A stretch of DNA of 64,000 bases from Sordaria brevicollis (Eukaryota; Ascomycota; Sordariomycetes; Sordariales; Sordariaceae). Positions 1 through 13,101 of the stretch are shown one piece after another (the stretch's first letter is position 1; each line of letters starts with the position of its first letter). The stretch is taken from assembly GCA_033439795.1 (NCBI GenBank), contig JAUTDP010000008.1, positions 2,294,001 through 2,358,000 on the forward strand, in the 5' to 3' direction. The translations under genes and the position numbers were made by a program. Below the pieces are notes generated by a model. It worked only from the letters and a program-made list of their open reading frames with translations, had not been told where the DNA came from and did no database searches.

Positions 1-3000
1 CCGGCCAGCCTGTGCCTTGGTGTCCCCGCCGCTGAGTCCCGCTCCTGGCCTGCGCAGACCTGGCAGACCTGGCTGCCCCCCTGTTCCATGGAAAACCTGG
101 GGAAAACGCGAACAAAGGCCAATGAGAAGGTGGGGATGCCTCATCTTGTTTTCCCTGCTTGTGCGGCTTCTGAAATGGCGAAAGGAGGGGAAGGCCGAGT
201 TGCCAGCTGTCTCGGATCACCTTTTCACTCAATCTGGTTCCCATGTTTTGAAAAATGAGACAATTATTCACAGGGTTTCGGGGCTTGGGTCTGGTCATTT
301 TTGCGGTGGACTCGGAAGCAGGAGGATCACCCATTGCACCCCATTGAGACCCCCGGCGGCCCCGTCTGATAGCGGGTCAGTAGCGGGCCACTGTCCATCA
401 TGAACGCCCATCAGTCCCCATCAGGCAATCCAGGGCCAGGAGGACACCAGGGGGGGAAGATGCCCGGAATGGCAGGACGCATGGCCCCCGGGAGCTCGGC
501 GGAGAGGTGATATGCTTTGCATTGGCCTCGCGTGCCGTTGCGGGTAGCGGTAGCAACTTGCGCCGGTGACCTGCTGCAATGGCAATCTGGCTTCCACGCT
601 GCTGACTGCACAAGTGCCACATTTGCTGCTCTTGGGACGTGAATGAAGAATGGGTTGGGTGTCTGGAGGCGCCAAACTTCAGGAAGCAGTCCGGGGGTGT
701 TTCGCCCGTGGCACCATCGTCATACAATGGTGCGCTTTCACGGCAACCGAAAGAAACTGTTCCCAAACACCAAGTGTCCCGAGGGAAAGAGATTCGGAGG
801 CTTTGTTGGTTGGCGTTCACCGTCCGTTGTGACCGTCCGACGCGGCCACCACGATCAGCATGCGCATTCCCAAGTACCACAAGGTACACGCCTTGGCGAC
901 CATACCCGCCCGGCTGAACGATCACGGATCAACTGGCCCACGTTCAACGGCCCTGCAGCCCGTCCGAGGCTCGTTCCAGTTCAGAATCAGAACAATGCAG
1001 CCACCACGTTCGAAAAGTGTGAGGGAGCCAGTGCGTGATTGTATGTGCGCGGGTTCAAGACTCATTTCTGGGGAATGGTCAATGGCCATCTACAACGGTA
1101 CGACCCAAGGCCAAGGAGATCAGTTTCAATACGTACAAAGCTCCGAAAGAGAGGATCCAAATAAAATTTGCTGCACGACATACCTGGCGATTTTCTCATG
1201 GTCACATCCGAGCTTGAGAAGATCATACTATTACCGAGTCGAATAAGAGCTTGTGAACCTACTGCGGCCACCGCCCCGAGCTTCAAAAACAAAAACATCC
1301 TGATAAAACATAACAAGGCACTCATATGAAACCTTCCCGATATCACATTCACTTGACGCCGCTCGGATCTCGGTGATCTTCGAATCTCGCAGCAGCCCAC
1401 AAACAGAAAAAGGCCGCGTTGCGCAACATCTAATGTCCAACTAATATTGCCTTTTCATCTCGGGCTCTCGGTGGATTGTCCCATGGCGGTTCTGGTTGCC
1501 GTTCGTGCTAAACGGGTGCTAACTGGACTTAGTCGTGGTGGTATTATTGCCGGAGCAAATACCTTCTGTATACGACCTAACTAACTCTACGGGAATCATG
1601 GATCAGGCAGGTCAACGGTTCGAACCTTCGCTAACTCGGGGATAGTCAACCAAGTCTAGCATCAGCTGATTACCACCCTACGGCCAAGTTTTTCGATCTT
1701 TTTCTTTTCCTATTTTGCTCCAGCTTGTTCTTTTTCCCGTCTCTTTCGTCTTGACCTCGGTCGAAAGGTTTTCAATCTTCTCCCCACCTTCTGTCCGATC
1801 TTTTACACGTCCTCTCTGCTTTTCATCTACAGTTCTTATCCCCCGTCTCTTCTATCAACCTAGGCTTCCCATGCCTGAGTGAAGCTTCTGTGACTGGCAA
1901 CCGATTTGGCTTAAGTGACTGATATCGAAGCCACAACCAAGCAAGTCAAAGCCAAGTCGTAGTTACACATCCGTCAGGGACATCAACGACAGTAAACAAA
2001 TGTGCGTTGGCCGTAACCCTCTCGCTCAACCCTCTTGACATGCTCAATGTCCCATAAGGGTGTTCTAGAAAATGGACTTGCAAGAACTATAGGTATCTGT
2101 TCAACCTCATAGCTAACGGTTCTACCACTCGAAATGGTGTATCAGGGGCTACTTGGTGCATACATATATGCACCTCCCTTGTGTACGCATCTCACCCTTT
2201 CCATTTCTTCAAGTTTCATTCTGAACTTGAACTTGCAAAACCTTGGATTCCTATCTTTTCTGCCGTCTTTTCCGTAAGACTAAGCTAACAACTAACTTCC
2301 GATATGGATCCCGCACACCGTATGAAACCCGATTTATAACCTCGACAAATATGTAGAAAGAACGAAAACAGAGAGAAGCAAAGGCGAAAGGAACAAACCT
2401 GTGAAAAAGAACATGGAAGGAAAGACAAGTGAAGAAAGAACGTCTGTAGTACTGGAGATTGGTTTCTCCGGCTTCTTCTTTTGGTTCTCCAACGCCAATA
2501 GCTTGGTCTTGGTAGCACACCCAAAATCCTCAGCGCCATGCGGATTGTCTGCATGGACGTGCGTCCGTCTTGTGCCCTAATGCATCTCCGATCGGTTGAC
2601 TTCGTGCCTTCGCCACGATTGTGTGGCTATGTTTTCATACAAAACCATTCAACGACAGAACATCCAAACCCGTCATCCAACTCAAGCGAAAGATTTTATC
2701 TGAATAGCCGGTAAGTCAAGAAAAGACAAGAAGAAGACATCCCTAGATCAACTGGCAGATTCTGACAAGACAGACAGGTGACAGAAAAAGACCAAGATCG
2801 CGCGCGAGCGAAAACCCGAACCGAAACGAGAACCCATTAGGCAAAAATCGACAAACCACAAATGGGCAGAAAGAAAGACAATTCAAAACCCCGACCGGCA
2901 CCGCCGATCAAACGCCGCAACACCTAGCTCAACAGCAACGACTGCAATCCTCAACTCAACAAGCCATTCAATAAGACGAGTAACGTAGACGTAATGCCCG

Positions 3001-3092
3001 CGTTGATTCTCAGTGCTCCGGCAAGACACTTGATCAACCTCAACAAGATTGCCCACAAAGCGGACAACCCCGTGCGGGAGATATGATGAACC
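1..3092. other. Left-end region with no recognised gene
   Basis: No open frame here resembles a known family, and frames overlap on both strands without a preferred one. The notable part is a strongly pyrimidine-rich plus-strand stretch at about 1680-1860, of the kind that precedes Neurospora start codons. It is followed by a short frame with a good start context (A at -3) at 2000-2038, 12 codons plus stop. The right part probably holds the 3' untranslated region of ve-1, which ends at 3093 on the minus strand. Confidence 0.4.
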
Positions 3093-4793
3093 TCAGTATC
3101 GAATATGATCGGGGCGTTTGACCTCAAAACTGCCGTCGGCACGCCTATACTGAAATATATGGGACTGGTCGTCTCTGTCCAAAGGCTCCTGCTCACGCGC
3201 CCCGTTTTGGTACCGTGTGATCTCGGGATTTGGCCGGAAAGTCTCATCATGCCCGCGCTTCGAACCGGCAATCGGTGGAGGCGGGGGAAGGGGGTAACCG
3301 CCAGAACTTGAGGGGCCACCGCTGTTGCTAACAGAATATGCGCGAGGGTACGGCGGAGCGGCCATACTGCTAGGGCTAGGGCTAACCAATGGGTGAAGCT
3401 CGTGAGGGGGAAAGCGGTCAACTTGCAGAGGAGGAAGAGGAGCTCCTGATCGAGCCACGGGAGGGTGTTGTTGGTGAGGCGGCTGAGAAGGAGGAGCGAC
3501 ACTGCTGAGCGGCGGCAGTCTGTAGTCGTTCGTACTTTGGTGGATGCTGTCGTGACGAGGAGCGGGGTTAATATGCGGATAGGTCCGCGATGGCTGATGT
3601 TCGGACTGGTATGTCGGCTGATGAGGTGTTGGCGGCGGAGGGTAGGAAGACGGCTGGTGTTGATAAGGCGCCCGTTGACTCGTGGCGTAGACAGGTGAAG
3701 GGGGAACCGAGTGCTGTTGGGCGAAACTTTGTGGTTGTGGTTGGGTGGGATACTGGTGCTGTGTGTTGGGGGGTCCCAGGAATCCAAGGTGGCCTCCAGG
3801 TGTCGGTGTCTGCGCAGAGTATTGAGGTTGGTACTCAGCCATCGAAGGTCGGCGGTTAGGATCGCTAATGCCGGAGTAGGGCGTCCTATCGGTGCTTCCG
3901 CTCATTGATCTTTGTCGGTAAGCTTCCTGCTTCGCGGTATCTGGTGTGGCGGTCCTCCTGGCCCTCCGATATTCCTCCTCGCCATTCTCATAGTCGTTAC
4001 CGGCACTGTTCCCCTTTCCATCGCGGCGCCTCATCCTCACATCACGCCTAATACGGACGCGACATCCCTGTTCGGCGACAGTACGGCTGAGGGGCGTGCT
4101 CTCGGTCAATCCGGGAAACTTCTTGGCGCTATAGACGACGAAATCATGCGACTGGATATGCATTCGGAAGTCGAAGGATCCTGGTGAGCCATCCTGAGGG
4201 CAGCTTGGGTCTTCGGGGTCTTTGTCCTTGTCTTCCTTGGTCTCTTCGTACAGGTTGAACGTCAGTTTATAACGACCCTCATGGCGGACCGAGAGATCAG
4301 GGAACAAGAAGTAGCCGGCTAGCTTGGGTCGGTCAAGATAAGCCATGCCGGAGACAGGCATGCCAGTCAGCACAGGCGGTGTGTTGCCCGAAGGGGTCTG
4401 GAGTCGGCCCTGTGCCATGACACGTGCATGCTCGAGCGTGGCATAGAGAAAGAAGTTGGCGTTATGCTGGAAAGTGATATCCCTCTCCTTGGCAATAACA
4501 TAAGTTTCACCCTCAAAGATGCGCAACTCCACGACCGGAGGAGGATCCACAGGGCGACGGTCGGCGGATGCTAGAACAACAATTAACGACCCGCCGAAAG
4601 ATCACATCTGGACTTTTTGGCACTTACATTTGGGCCCTGAACCACACGCTCTTGCACGCAAAGGTTCTTGGACAACTCTCAGGGAATACCATAGCGTTCT
4701 GCCATCTCTAGTTGTGCGAGCCTTGACAATAGGCTGAGGCTCATCGTCATGAGGGAGGCCGTTTGTGGCAGCCGCGATGACTTGAGCACCCAT
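3093..4793 (-). CDS. ve-1: Velvet-family developmental regulator VE-1 (VeA orthologue)
   Basis: VeA-type velvet protein, a nuclear regulator that links light response to sexual and asexual development and secondary metabolism; in other fungi it works with VelB and LaeA. Two exons, 4793-4628 and 4570-3093, join across a 57-nt intron (GTAAGT donor, CTAG acceptor) to give 547 residues. The junction restores the conserved run GSGPKSSADRRPVDPPPVVE at about residues 51-70. The velvet domain spans roughly residues 27-230 and includes the LTGMPVSGMAYLDRP, FPDLSVRHEGRYKL and SAKKFPGL stretches. After it come a basic RVRIRRDVRMRRRD patch and a long Pro/Gln/Ser/Tyr-rich tail ending FEVKRPDHIRY. The ATG at 4793 was chosen because the upstream in-frame sequence (35 codons) has no ATG, and a GTGAGT donor near 5093 points to a spliced 5' leader. 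VelB, VelC and VosA are less likely, given the VeA-specific motifs and tail. Confidence 0.93.
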
Positions 4794-5087
4794 GCTATCC
4801 ACGTTTTTTTCACCAACTACCACTGCAGTATTGGGTGGCTGAGCAAATCCCGGACTTCTGGTTCTATTTTCAGTCCCGGACTGCTGGATGATGGGAACCT
4901 ACTGCCCAGCTCGTCGGGGAGGAGCGCCGGTCTTAACTAGAAATGACCAACATTAGCGTCATTATGTTGAGTCGGAATCGACACCATTTCCCCAATTCAT
5001 AGCTGCAGAGTGATCTAAACAGCTACTTTAACGCGGGTTTGTTGGCACGGCAACAGTGGCTAGATTGATGCAAGTCGTGCAGTTCCG

Positions 5088-5093
5088 ACTCAC
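5088..5093 (-). promoter_or_regulatory. Probable 5' splice donor in the ve-1 leader
   Basis: On the minus strand AAG is followed by GTGAGT here, a canonical Neurospora donor. A matching acceptor could be the TCTAG near 4939 or the GCAG/TAG near 4900. Neither the putative upstream exon (to at least 5270) nor the stretch down to 4793 contains an ATG, so this would be an untranslated exon and 4793 the first start codon. Confidence 0.45.
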
Positions 5094-7221
5094 CTTGTGA
5101 TGGCTGCCGCAGGAGACCAGCAAAACGAATACTGGCAGGTTGACGTTTGGATCGCTTCTTTTGAATAGAAACGTCGAAAGATCTGGAACGAACCGTCGAG
5201 GTAGTCGTCGTGGTCGTCGTGGGCGTCGTCGCTTCTAGGTCGGAACAGAGGCGATCGAGCGAATGGGTCGGAAAAATGAGATGGATGGAGAAAGTAAAGA
5301 CGACAAAAGGACGACGGGGCGGACGAGGGTTGTGAAGGACGGGAAGCGAGAGGAGCAGGCCAGGTGGAAGCGCTACCGACAGGACAAAACAGGGACGGCC
5401 GGGAGTGGATTGTGGTGGGTGGATGGGCCTGAGGAAGCTGAGGGATTGGCTGGATGAGGGAAACGAAGAAGTGGACGAGGGGAGGGACGACGAATGGATG
5501 GAATGGGGGTGCTATGGGACTACGGACCCAAGGTTCCCAGAAACCAGAGCGACGGGTGGGAGCTGTGTGAAGAAGACGGGCTTGCGACCAGCTTGGGACT
5601 GCTGCTATTGGTCACTTGGCCGCAAACTCGGCGAACCTCTCTGGAACGGACGTCCACGTATTGTTCCAAGCCTTTGGGGCGACCACTCGACTGCAGCCAG
5701 GACCGTAGCACTGTCACCGTCCAACTCGTACGGCCCTGGATAGGTACGCTGGTACGGTATGCGGGTAGCTGGGAGGTTGTCTGGGCGTTTGAGAAAGGAG
5801 TGGAGGGCTGCTGGGCCTGAGCTCCTGTCCGGTGTTGATACCTACTCGTCGTGTGTCGGTCGGTCGGTCGGGTAACAAGCACAACACTCTCAAAACAAAG
5901 GCTCACATCACAAAACAAGACGAGAAGAAAAAACTAAAAAGACGGCCAAACCCAGGAACACAACCGACTTTGGGGGTGGGAAAGGCCTCGTCCGACAAGG
6001 GCCCAAACCAAGTCCACTGAAGAGAGCCAGAGACTCCAGCAACACTCCAGAGAGGAGGGCCTCATGGACCTCTGCGAAATGAGCGCGGACGGAAAATGTG
6101 ACAGACGGTTAGACTATGCATGGGTGGTTGCATCAGCAGTGGACCGCCATGGCTCCCATCTTGCCCTCTCTGGGCCTGGTCCCGTCATCTGAGACCCCTT
6201 GTCCGGTGCCGGTTGCTCTCTCACCCTCCTCCGTCCGTCTCTCTCGAGGTTTTTTTTTCTCTCAGGCGCTCACACTCTCTCTCCCCCTCGAGGCGACGAC
6301 AGTCTGGACACTGTACCGTCGGACAAGTGGCCGCCAGCGCGCTCCCGACTGGCTGGGCACAGCTGACACCTTGACGGGCGGTTTATTAACGGTTTGCACA
6401 CTCGAGTGTAACCCTCTTGCCGTGGCCTCTTGCGGCCTTGCCCTCTGTGTCTGAAGGGAGACACAGTGCCGAAAGTCGAGGCCGGAAGTGTGAGTCTCAG
6501 TCTCGGTGAAGAGGAGGTCTGTCCCATCTGGGCTTGGTGCCGTTCCTCCGCCACCATCTCGACAAGCTTAACACAAATCCTCACAACCCTGACAACCCTC
6601 GGGGCGGGAGGGCGCTCGGACGGTCGTGATAGCCTCTCATTGGAGGATTGACCCTTGGCTTTTGATCCGGGGTTCAGGTTCTGCCGTCCATTGGTGCTTT
6701 TCCCATCGAGGTGTGGGACCTTTTGCCGGCTTCGCGTGGACCGTGCCTGGTCTCTCCTGGCGACTGTTCTTGTTGATCCGCGAACCATTTGCTTGCGGTG
6801 TCTCCATTTGCTTCTCCATCTGCTCTGTGCAGGAAGCTACTTCCGCGACCCGAAGACCCCATCGACACTCGACATTTTGTCTCTGCATCACGGCATTGTG
6901 GAAGCAATTAATTTTCAGGCCGAGAAAGAAGGAGAGACACTGATGGATCTCACAAAGGCAGATGAAGCTAATGGAAAAGGAACGGCCATAACAGCATGGT
7001 TATTATTGCCGCAAGACATCTCGATAACATCAACCCTCGACTGGTTCCATATGTATCAAAGCAAGATCCATCTGAGATCCAAGGTGCACTAACAACATCG
7101 ATCCATGAGATGGGCCCATGCCATCATCCCATCCTTTTCCACTTCCCACAACCCCCAAGCGAGTGCGGATAAAATGGACTCCTCCAAAGTGGAAAACGCA
7201 CTCATTCAGGGCAAGGGGCGT

Positions 7222-7244
7222 TCGGTCGGTCGGTCGGTCGGTCG
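7222..7244. repeat. TCGG tetranucleotide microsatellite
   Basis: More than five tandem TCGG units. Shorter tracts of the same unit occur at about 5856-5871 and 11797-11810 in the same gene-poor region. Confidence 0.85.
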
Positions 7245-7837
7245 CTTCGCTATCTGGCCTTCTCCTATGGAGCATCGTCCCAGGTTTGACCACATTTTGC
7301 GCTTTTCTTTCCGCCAGGGGGGAGGGAAAGGAACCCAACGGGACGCGCCCTGGTTCGGTGCTCCTCTGTCTGTGCCTGCTGTGTCAAGTGTGGTTCGACA
7401 ACAAGTTTCGGCCGTTTATCCTTGGTTGTTCGACCGCTGCCCACACACTGCAACCGACAGCTTCCCGTCCGTCGACTGGCATGTTCCGTCCGTCGTGTGT
7501 CGTGTCCATCCTCGCCTGCTGCTGGCCAGTTGCTCATGTCACACGGCCATGTTGCCAAGCCGAAGCTAACTGTCAAAGAAGAAATTCAGGAGAAGTGTCG
7601 TGGAAGCGATTAAGGAAGCATCCGTTCGGACAAGACGACGACGACCCCCATATTGACAAGCTCTTTCGTAAGATCTCTTGACAAGAGATCGAGCAAGAAA
7701 AAAAAGAAAGGTGAAGGGGCGTGGAGCTGGAGAGCGAGATGATGGACGCAAGCATTTCACGATGCTACGTCAAGGTTGTAACTGAGATTTACCGGAGGAT
7801 ACTCAACTGCTTGCAAGTGCCGTCCCACCACCACCAC

Positions 7838-8045
7838 TACAGTAATGACCCCTGCAAGTGCAACCCCCCCCAAAGTGCAAACACATACAAAGTGACCCGT
7901 GAAGTGCAACTTTTTCTGCGGCCCGGATTCTCAACTTTGTATGGGAGCAGGGGTCCAGTAAGTGCAAAACCCCCATTAAGTGCAAATCTTTTGGCCAGCT
8001 CCCATAGTGCCCGGATTAGTTGCACTTTCAGGGGTCATTACTGTA
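7838..8045. mobile_element. MITE-like element with 27-bp terminal inverted repeats and AAGTGCAA iterons
   Basis: Left end 7838-7864 and right end 8019-8045 are inverted copies with one mismatch in 27, beginning TACAGTAATGACCCCTG. The outermost TA on each side fits the TA target duplication of Tc1/mariner/pogo-type transposons. There is no coding capacity in 208 bp, so it would be non-autonomous. Inside are five direct copies of AAGTGCAA (7856, 7873, 7902, 7960, 7978) and one inverted copy (8020-8027). A second inverted pair, TATGGGAGC at 7940-7948 and GCTCCCATA at 7998-8006, lies between. The iterons may be transposase binding sites, which is inference. Confidence 0.8.
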
Positions 8046-11000
8046 TCACCCGTCCCAGCGCTCCGGGGCGGCGCCAAATGTCTGTGCCAACTGCGACGAA
8101 CTCTTCAAAGCGTCAGCATGTCAGCATTTAGATGGTGCCAATGTCATCCCCATATCAAGATACAAAGTGTCGATCTTGAAAGCCCATCTAATGCCTGGAT
8201 GTTCTCGTTATCTCTTCACGGCCTATAGTGTAGGCATAATTTGCCCGATGGTATTCTGATAAGGTTCATCCTCAAAAACGGCACGGTGGCCGACGCTCCG
8301 CAATGCAGATCACCATAGCTCAAGTGCGAGCTTGGGCCGCCCAGATTACGAGACGGTCTTCCACTGGGCTAATCGGCCGCGCGCCTCTGTTTTGGGTTGG
8401 GGACGTATGTAGGCAGGACCGTGTCCGAGAAACCATGTATTTCGTGCGGGCAACATGCCACTGACGACACCAGGAAGTACGGTCTGGACATGCAGAAAAT
8501 TTCACGGAGCCGAGAAGCTTTGTGGTCCAAGTTCACGCCGAATCATCCCAGTTCGTGATCCGAAACATCGGAATATCTAGCAGCACCACTCACTCGGTCG
8601 CTGGGTCGTTCAGTTGTTATCCAGATCTCTGTACTCGCCAGCTTTCGGTCTCGGCCTCACATTCACTTTATTACCCATACAATTGTTCGGCAGCGATACA
8701 CCTGGAAAGTCAAGTGTTGGGATCGTCACTTGAACGTGGCTGTCAAGTGTTACAACTTTGCAATGCACCGGGAACCCTTACTGAATGGAACACACCGTAC
8801 CTCAAGCATCATCAAATTGATATACCAACACTTGAAGCCCGCTCGCCGCCCGACCGGATCTCCAAAAATTCGGTAGATTAAGTGAGGGACTCGCATGGGC
8901 GTGGCATGGGCATGTTGATGGAATGCGGATGTGCAAGACAAGAGAACCGCATTGAGGCTCAATGCCATGACAACGTCAAAGTAGTTCCAGGAATCATTGC
9001 CATGGGAACGTCTTGCATACCGTTGTGGAGTTACTGTCTGTTTATTCGATCTTCTATCTTATCGCACTGCAGTTACCGTACTGTCTCGGGCTATCCGGAT
9101 CGAGTTTTCTTCGGTAAGAAGGCTTAACCTAGCATAACACTCACGCACACTGCAATATTCATGCCCACCATAATTGAGCGCATACTATCGATTATAGAGT
9201 GCTCTGGGCTCAAACACTAACATTCCCTCTCTTCCGTGCAGGCCATAGAAGCAATCTTCGCGTAGTATACTTGAGGTTTCTGCTAGATCAAGCCTATTAC
9301 CCAAGAAAACTGGATCCGGATGGCTCGAGATTATACGGTAGCAGCAAGCACATGAAATCACAAGCTCTAATAATACACTTCAACCTCGGATTCATACACC
9401 TTTTCCAGCCCGAGGATCTGAAACAAGATCTATACAGGTTCATCTACCCATCTGATTGGTTGGGTGGGGGTCAATTCTTCCAACCAAGTCTACGTGATTA
9501 CTTTCACTGCATGAGTTGCATTCAGGATCCCAAGGCCATGCCTTTTGGAAAGAACACGAGACCGGCGGTCTTGGATGCGGAACGTAGATGGTGGCCAACG
9601 GGGCAAACAGTTCAATAAAAAGAGTCCTCAAAAGGGTTGATATCTCTTGAGCTTTGGCCAGTGTTTCCCGTAAACGATGAGCTTTTTTGCAAGTTCGGTT
9701 TGACACTTGTTCAATAAATAATCACTCTCACAAAGAGAACATAGAGACTTCCAAGAGACACCTAGATATCATTTTGAGTCGACCAGTCTACCGGTTCCAG
9801 GCGTAAGGTATCTTACAAGCCACTGGACTAACCGTCTCACCTCTCTGTCTGAGACGACAACCATACCACGGGGAACTACCAGCCTCAACAGAGACAGCAA
9901 CAACTAGACACTGTGAAAGTCGGAAACCGTCTCGACGGCAAGACAAAATACGCACGGAGAACTCCGTCAGGGAGGACACCCCATTCCGAGCCCTTCTCAG
10001 GTTTGTCCAACCTCAAACCGTCATTGAGGCGCTTACTTGAACTGTGGCGTGGCTTTCCGTCCCAGTTGGTGTCGCTGATCTTCTTATCTACCGTCTTGCT
10101 CTTATGCTCATCCAAACCGATGCCTCTCCAGCTTTTCTCTTTACTCCCAAGAAGAACCCCCAGTGGCCGTACCAAGGCTCGTTGAAACACGGCTAGAGTA
10201 CATTTGTTGTGGCCTCTTGTAACTCGCAGGGGTAGTACATACCGTCGGGACGGTTCAATGCCATTCATTCGTTCCAATTCCAATTTCAGCCTGAAGTTGT
10301 GGCTTGCATATTTTGCGACCACGGAATCTTTGTCGTCCTTCGGGTCCGAAGAAAAGAAGAAGGTTTAGGTAAGGGACGGGTAAGTGTCTAGGTACATATC
10401 TTACACACTGGTTCACGGTTGTTACATAGCCGCCCACAATGAAGGACGAGTGTCTTCCGAATATCTACCAAACAAACTTCAAAGAGACGTAGTTAACCAA
10501 GCCATAGCCGTCCGTCAAAGATAGAGAAAGGTGAAGCTGACACTTCCCACAAATAATACACCAACATATATCGAAGTGTCCCACTTGCTCTATCACAGAA
10601 ATACCCACTACCTCTACTTCCTACGACTCCTTGAAACCGAGTTCTTATGTTTTTACCGCGGACTCCCCTCTGGTATAGTACGGCTAACTACCTCAAAAGA
10701 CGCCACATAACCCACCACACCATACTCGCTACACCCCCCAACAAACGTTCCCGTCTCCAGATATCAGCGCCCCGTAAATGTAACACAGTTTTATTCCGTG
10801 CCGTGTCAGTTATATCCATGTCCACCTCCCGCCTGTACTTACACCGTAAGGTATCTACTGTACCTCTTTCTTCCGTTTCGGAGTTTACCGCACCGCCATC
10901 TTCGTTGTCATTCAATTGGCGGAGTTCAAGTTTGTCAACACTGTGAAAGAAAAGGAATTTGTTTGCTTTTTTCTCAACCTGGGGAGGCGCCACTGTTGCT

Positions 11001-13101
11001 TGTTTCTTGGAAAACTTGAAATGGCTTAATCCTTGAAGTAATTTATAGAAAACGTGGTTTCGGGCACGGATGTTGCTAGGCGCGCGTGGGTAGATGCATT
11101 CAGGGCTTTTTGTGTTGGAGGTTGTCGGTATTACCGATGGGCGGATTGCAACTTGGAAAGATACGAAGGATGTAAGAGAGAACATGCAGACGGAGAGAGA
11201 GAGATGTGAGGGAAAGGATTAAGGGGATCTCGAAAGAAGAACGAGATGTTGTTGGTGCGGGGAATGGTATAACCGAATACAAGTACCTACCCATCTATAC
11301 CTCTGAATGACCTCCTTATCCCAATGCAGATCTTGAATGTCTTCACATACTGCTCCAAGGGTAACTGGCCCTCTACCTCACTCCTTTCCCAAGCTCAGGT
11401 TCCAGTCCAGTCCTTATACATACTCATCCACCATTTACCATCCTTCTCCCAAACTCACCAACATAACTCCATCGGAGTCCCGGACACCGACATCTCACAA
11501 GTCTACCCTCCACTCACACCGCCACACCACCATCTATCTACTTCCACTCCAACGAATCATTCAAAATATATACCTACTCATTTATCCACAAGCCACTCCC
11601 ACTCTAATGGCACTCACTTCTATAATTTCGGCCGGTAGTCTCGGTAGTTTTCCCACCGGTGCTGCAGTGGAAGTAGCAGAACCGATGTGCCTATGCTATG
11701 TAAGCGGCAACATACCTTTCCAACGTAGCATCACCACCCGTCACCACCCGTGAGGCAACGGCAGAGACATGTTGTGCAACTATGACTATGGGATAGTCGG
11801 TCGGTCGGTCGTTCGATGTTGGTGGGCATCGACATGCAGGATTGTATTCATTCAGACTACCTTCGTTGGGATCTGTCTTTTGTTTTCTCTTCTGTCTTCG
11901 ATGTTGTGGGTAGTGGACACTGAAGGAAAGGACATCAAAATTCTGGGTTAAAGGATTCAGGGGGCACTTCCCGCCGGCATAAAGTGGACCATATGAAGCA
12001 AGATACATCAGGCAGCGACTTCCCACAATACGTTGAGGGTAGATATTTGCTGCTTCTACAGTCGTGGCTACCTGCACCTATGCCTCGTAGGTGGCTAAGC
12101 GAAGTGTCGTTCTTTCTTCTTTCGCACCGGAGCGGATGAGAAGTAACGGCTGGTAGATAAGACACTGGGGTAGGTACGACCATGAGAGAAAGGAAGGCAG
12201 GGGAAACAGGTAAAGAGCGGCATCTTTCTACTCTACCCGCAGCCTTCAGTTCACCTGTACCTACCGATCTCTGAAATCACTTGTATTCTCTCTCCGACTG
12301 CGCTCCTTCACAGTGTCTGTCTCTTGCCGATGACGAGAACATCCCCCACGAAGACAAAGCAAGAGCTGCCATACAGGTGAAGACAGTCACAAGCGGGTTG
12401 TAACTAAGGCAGGAACCTTCGCGTCAAATGAAGTCTAGTAAAAGAGACTGATAACCGTCTGGAGTGTGAAAACTGCTAGAACATGTAAGCGACGTGTTCC
12501 GAGCATACACAGAACTAAAAGGCTGAGACGGCAAGCCTGCAATCTTCATACAGATCGTGCTTGGAACCGACAAAATTCACTACCTAGAAGCACTCAACGT
12601 TATCATGTGAACCAGGTAGTGTCATCAAGTTATTAAATATTTGGCGAGTTATCTATAGCATGGGATGCCCTCCCCATCAACTCCATTATACATTACAGCC
12701 ATCCCATAATCCATTTCAACTCAACCTTCATTTTTCCATTAGTATCTGCACCCCATTCATCCTCCACTGTCCCAAGCCCTTTCGGGGTATATCCATCCCA
12801 TAACTTAACCTCTATCCTCCCAAACTCGTTGCACACAAATCATCGCCAAACAGAAACAACAAAAGCGAGCGAATGCTGGGTATCGTTGTGCCATGAAACC
12901 AAACGAGAACCGTAGCCAGACATCAAAAGGAGCGCATTATCATTTCGTCGTAACAGGTCGTGTAAATGGGGCTGTGTTTATCCTTTCCAAATGCTCAGCC
13001 AGGTAAGGGCAAGCAGGCTGGAAGATGCCCATCTTGAATTGTGTTGTGATGCTGGCCATTTTGAAAATTGCTGACAAGAACCTCAAAAGAGGGTTCGTTG
13101 C

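Larger units (their letters stand above)
4794..13101. other. Long gene-poor region upstream of ve-1
   Basis: Eight kilobases without a frame I can assign. The 4.8-6.7 kb part is likely the promoter and leader of ve-1. It also contains TCGG tetranucleotide tracts (about 5856-5871, 7222-7244, 11797-11810) and an inverted-repeat element at 7838-8045. Frames of 130-190 codons occur, but they overlap on both strands and show no domain. Confidence 0.4.

Noticed and set aside
8309..8380. tRNA-Thr(CGT)-like sequence on the minus strand
   Set aside because: It has a good A-box (TAGCCCAGTGG) and CTCGTAATC anticodon-loop-like sequence, but the acceptor and anticodon stems do not pair and the B-box is poor. 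At best a decayed relic.
9199..9618. 139-codon plus-strand frame
   Set aside because: Composition and lack of any motif suggest a chance frame.
9790..9870. Second tRNA-like stretch on the minus strand (TTAGTCCAGTGG)
   Set aside because: No B-box and no cloverleaf pairing.
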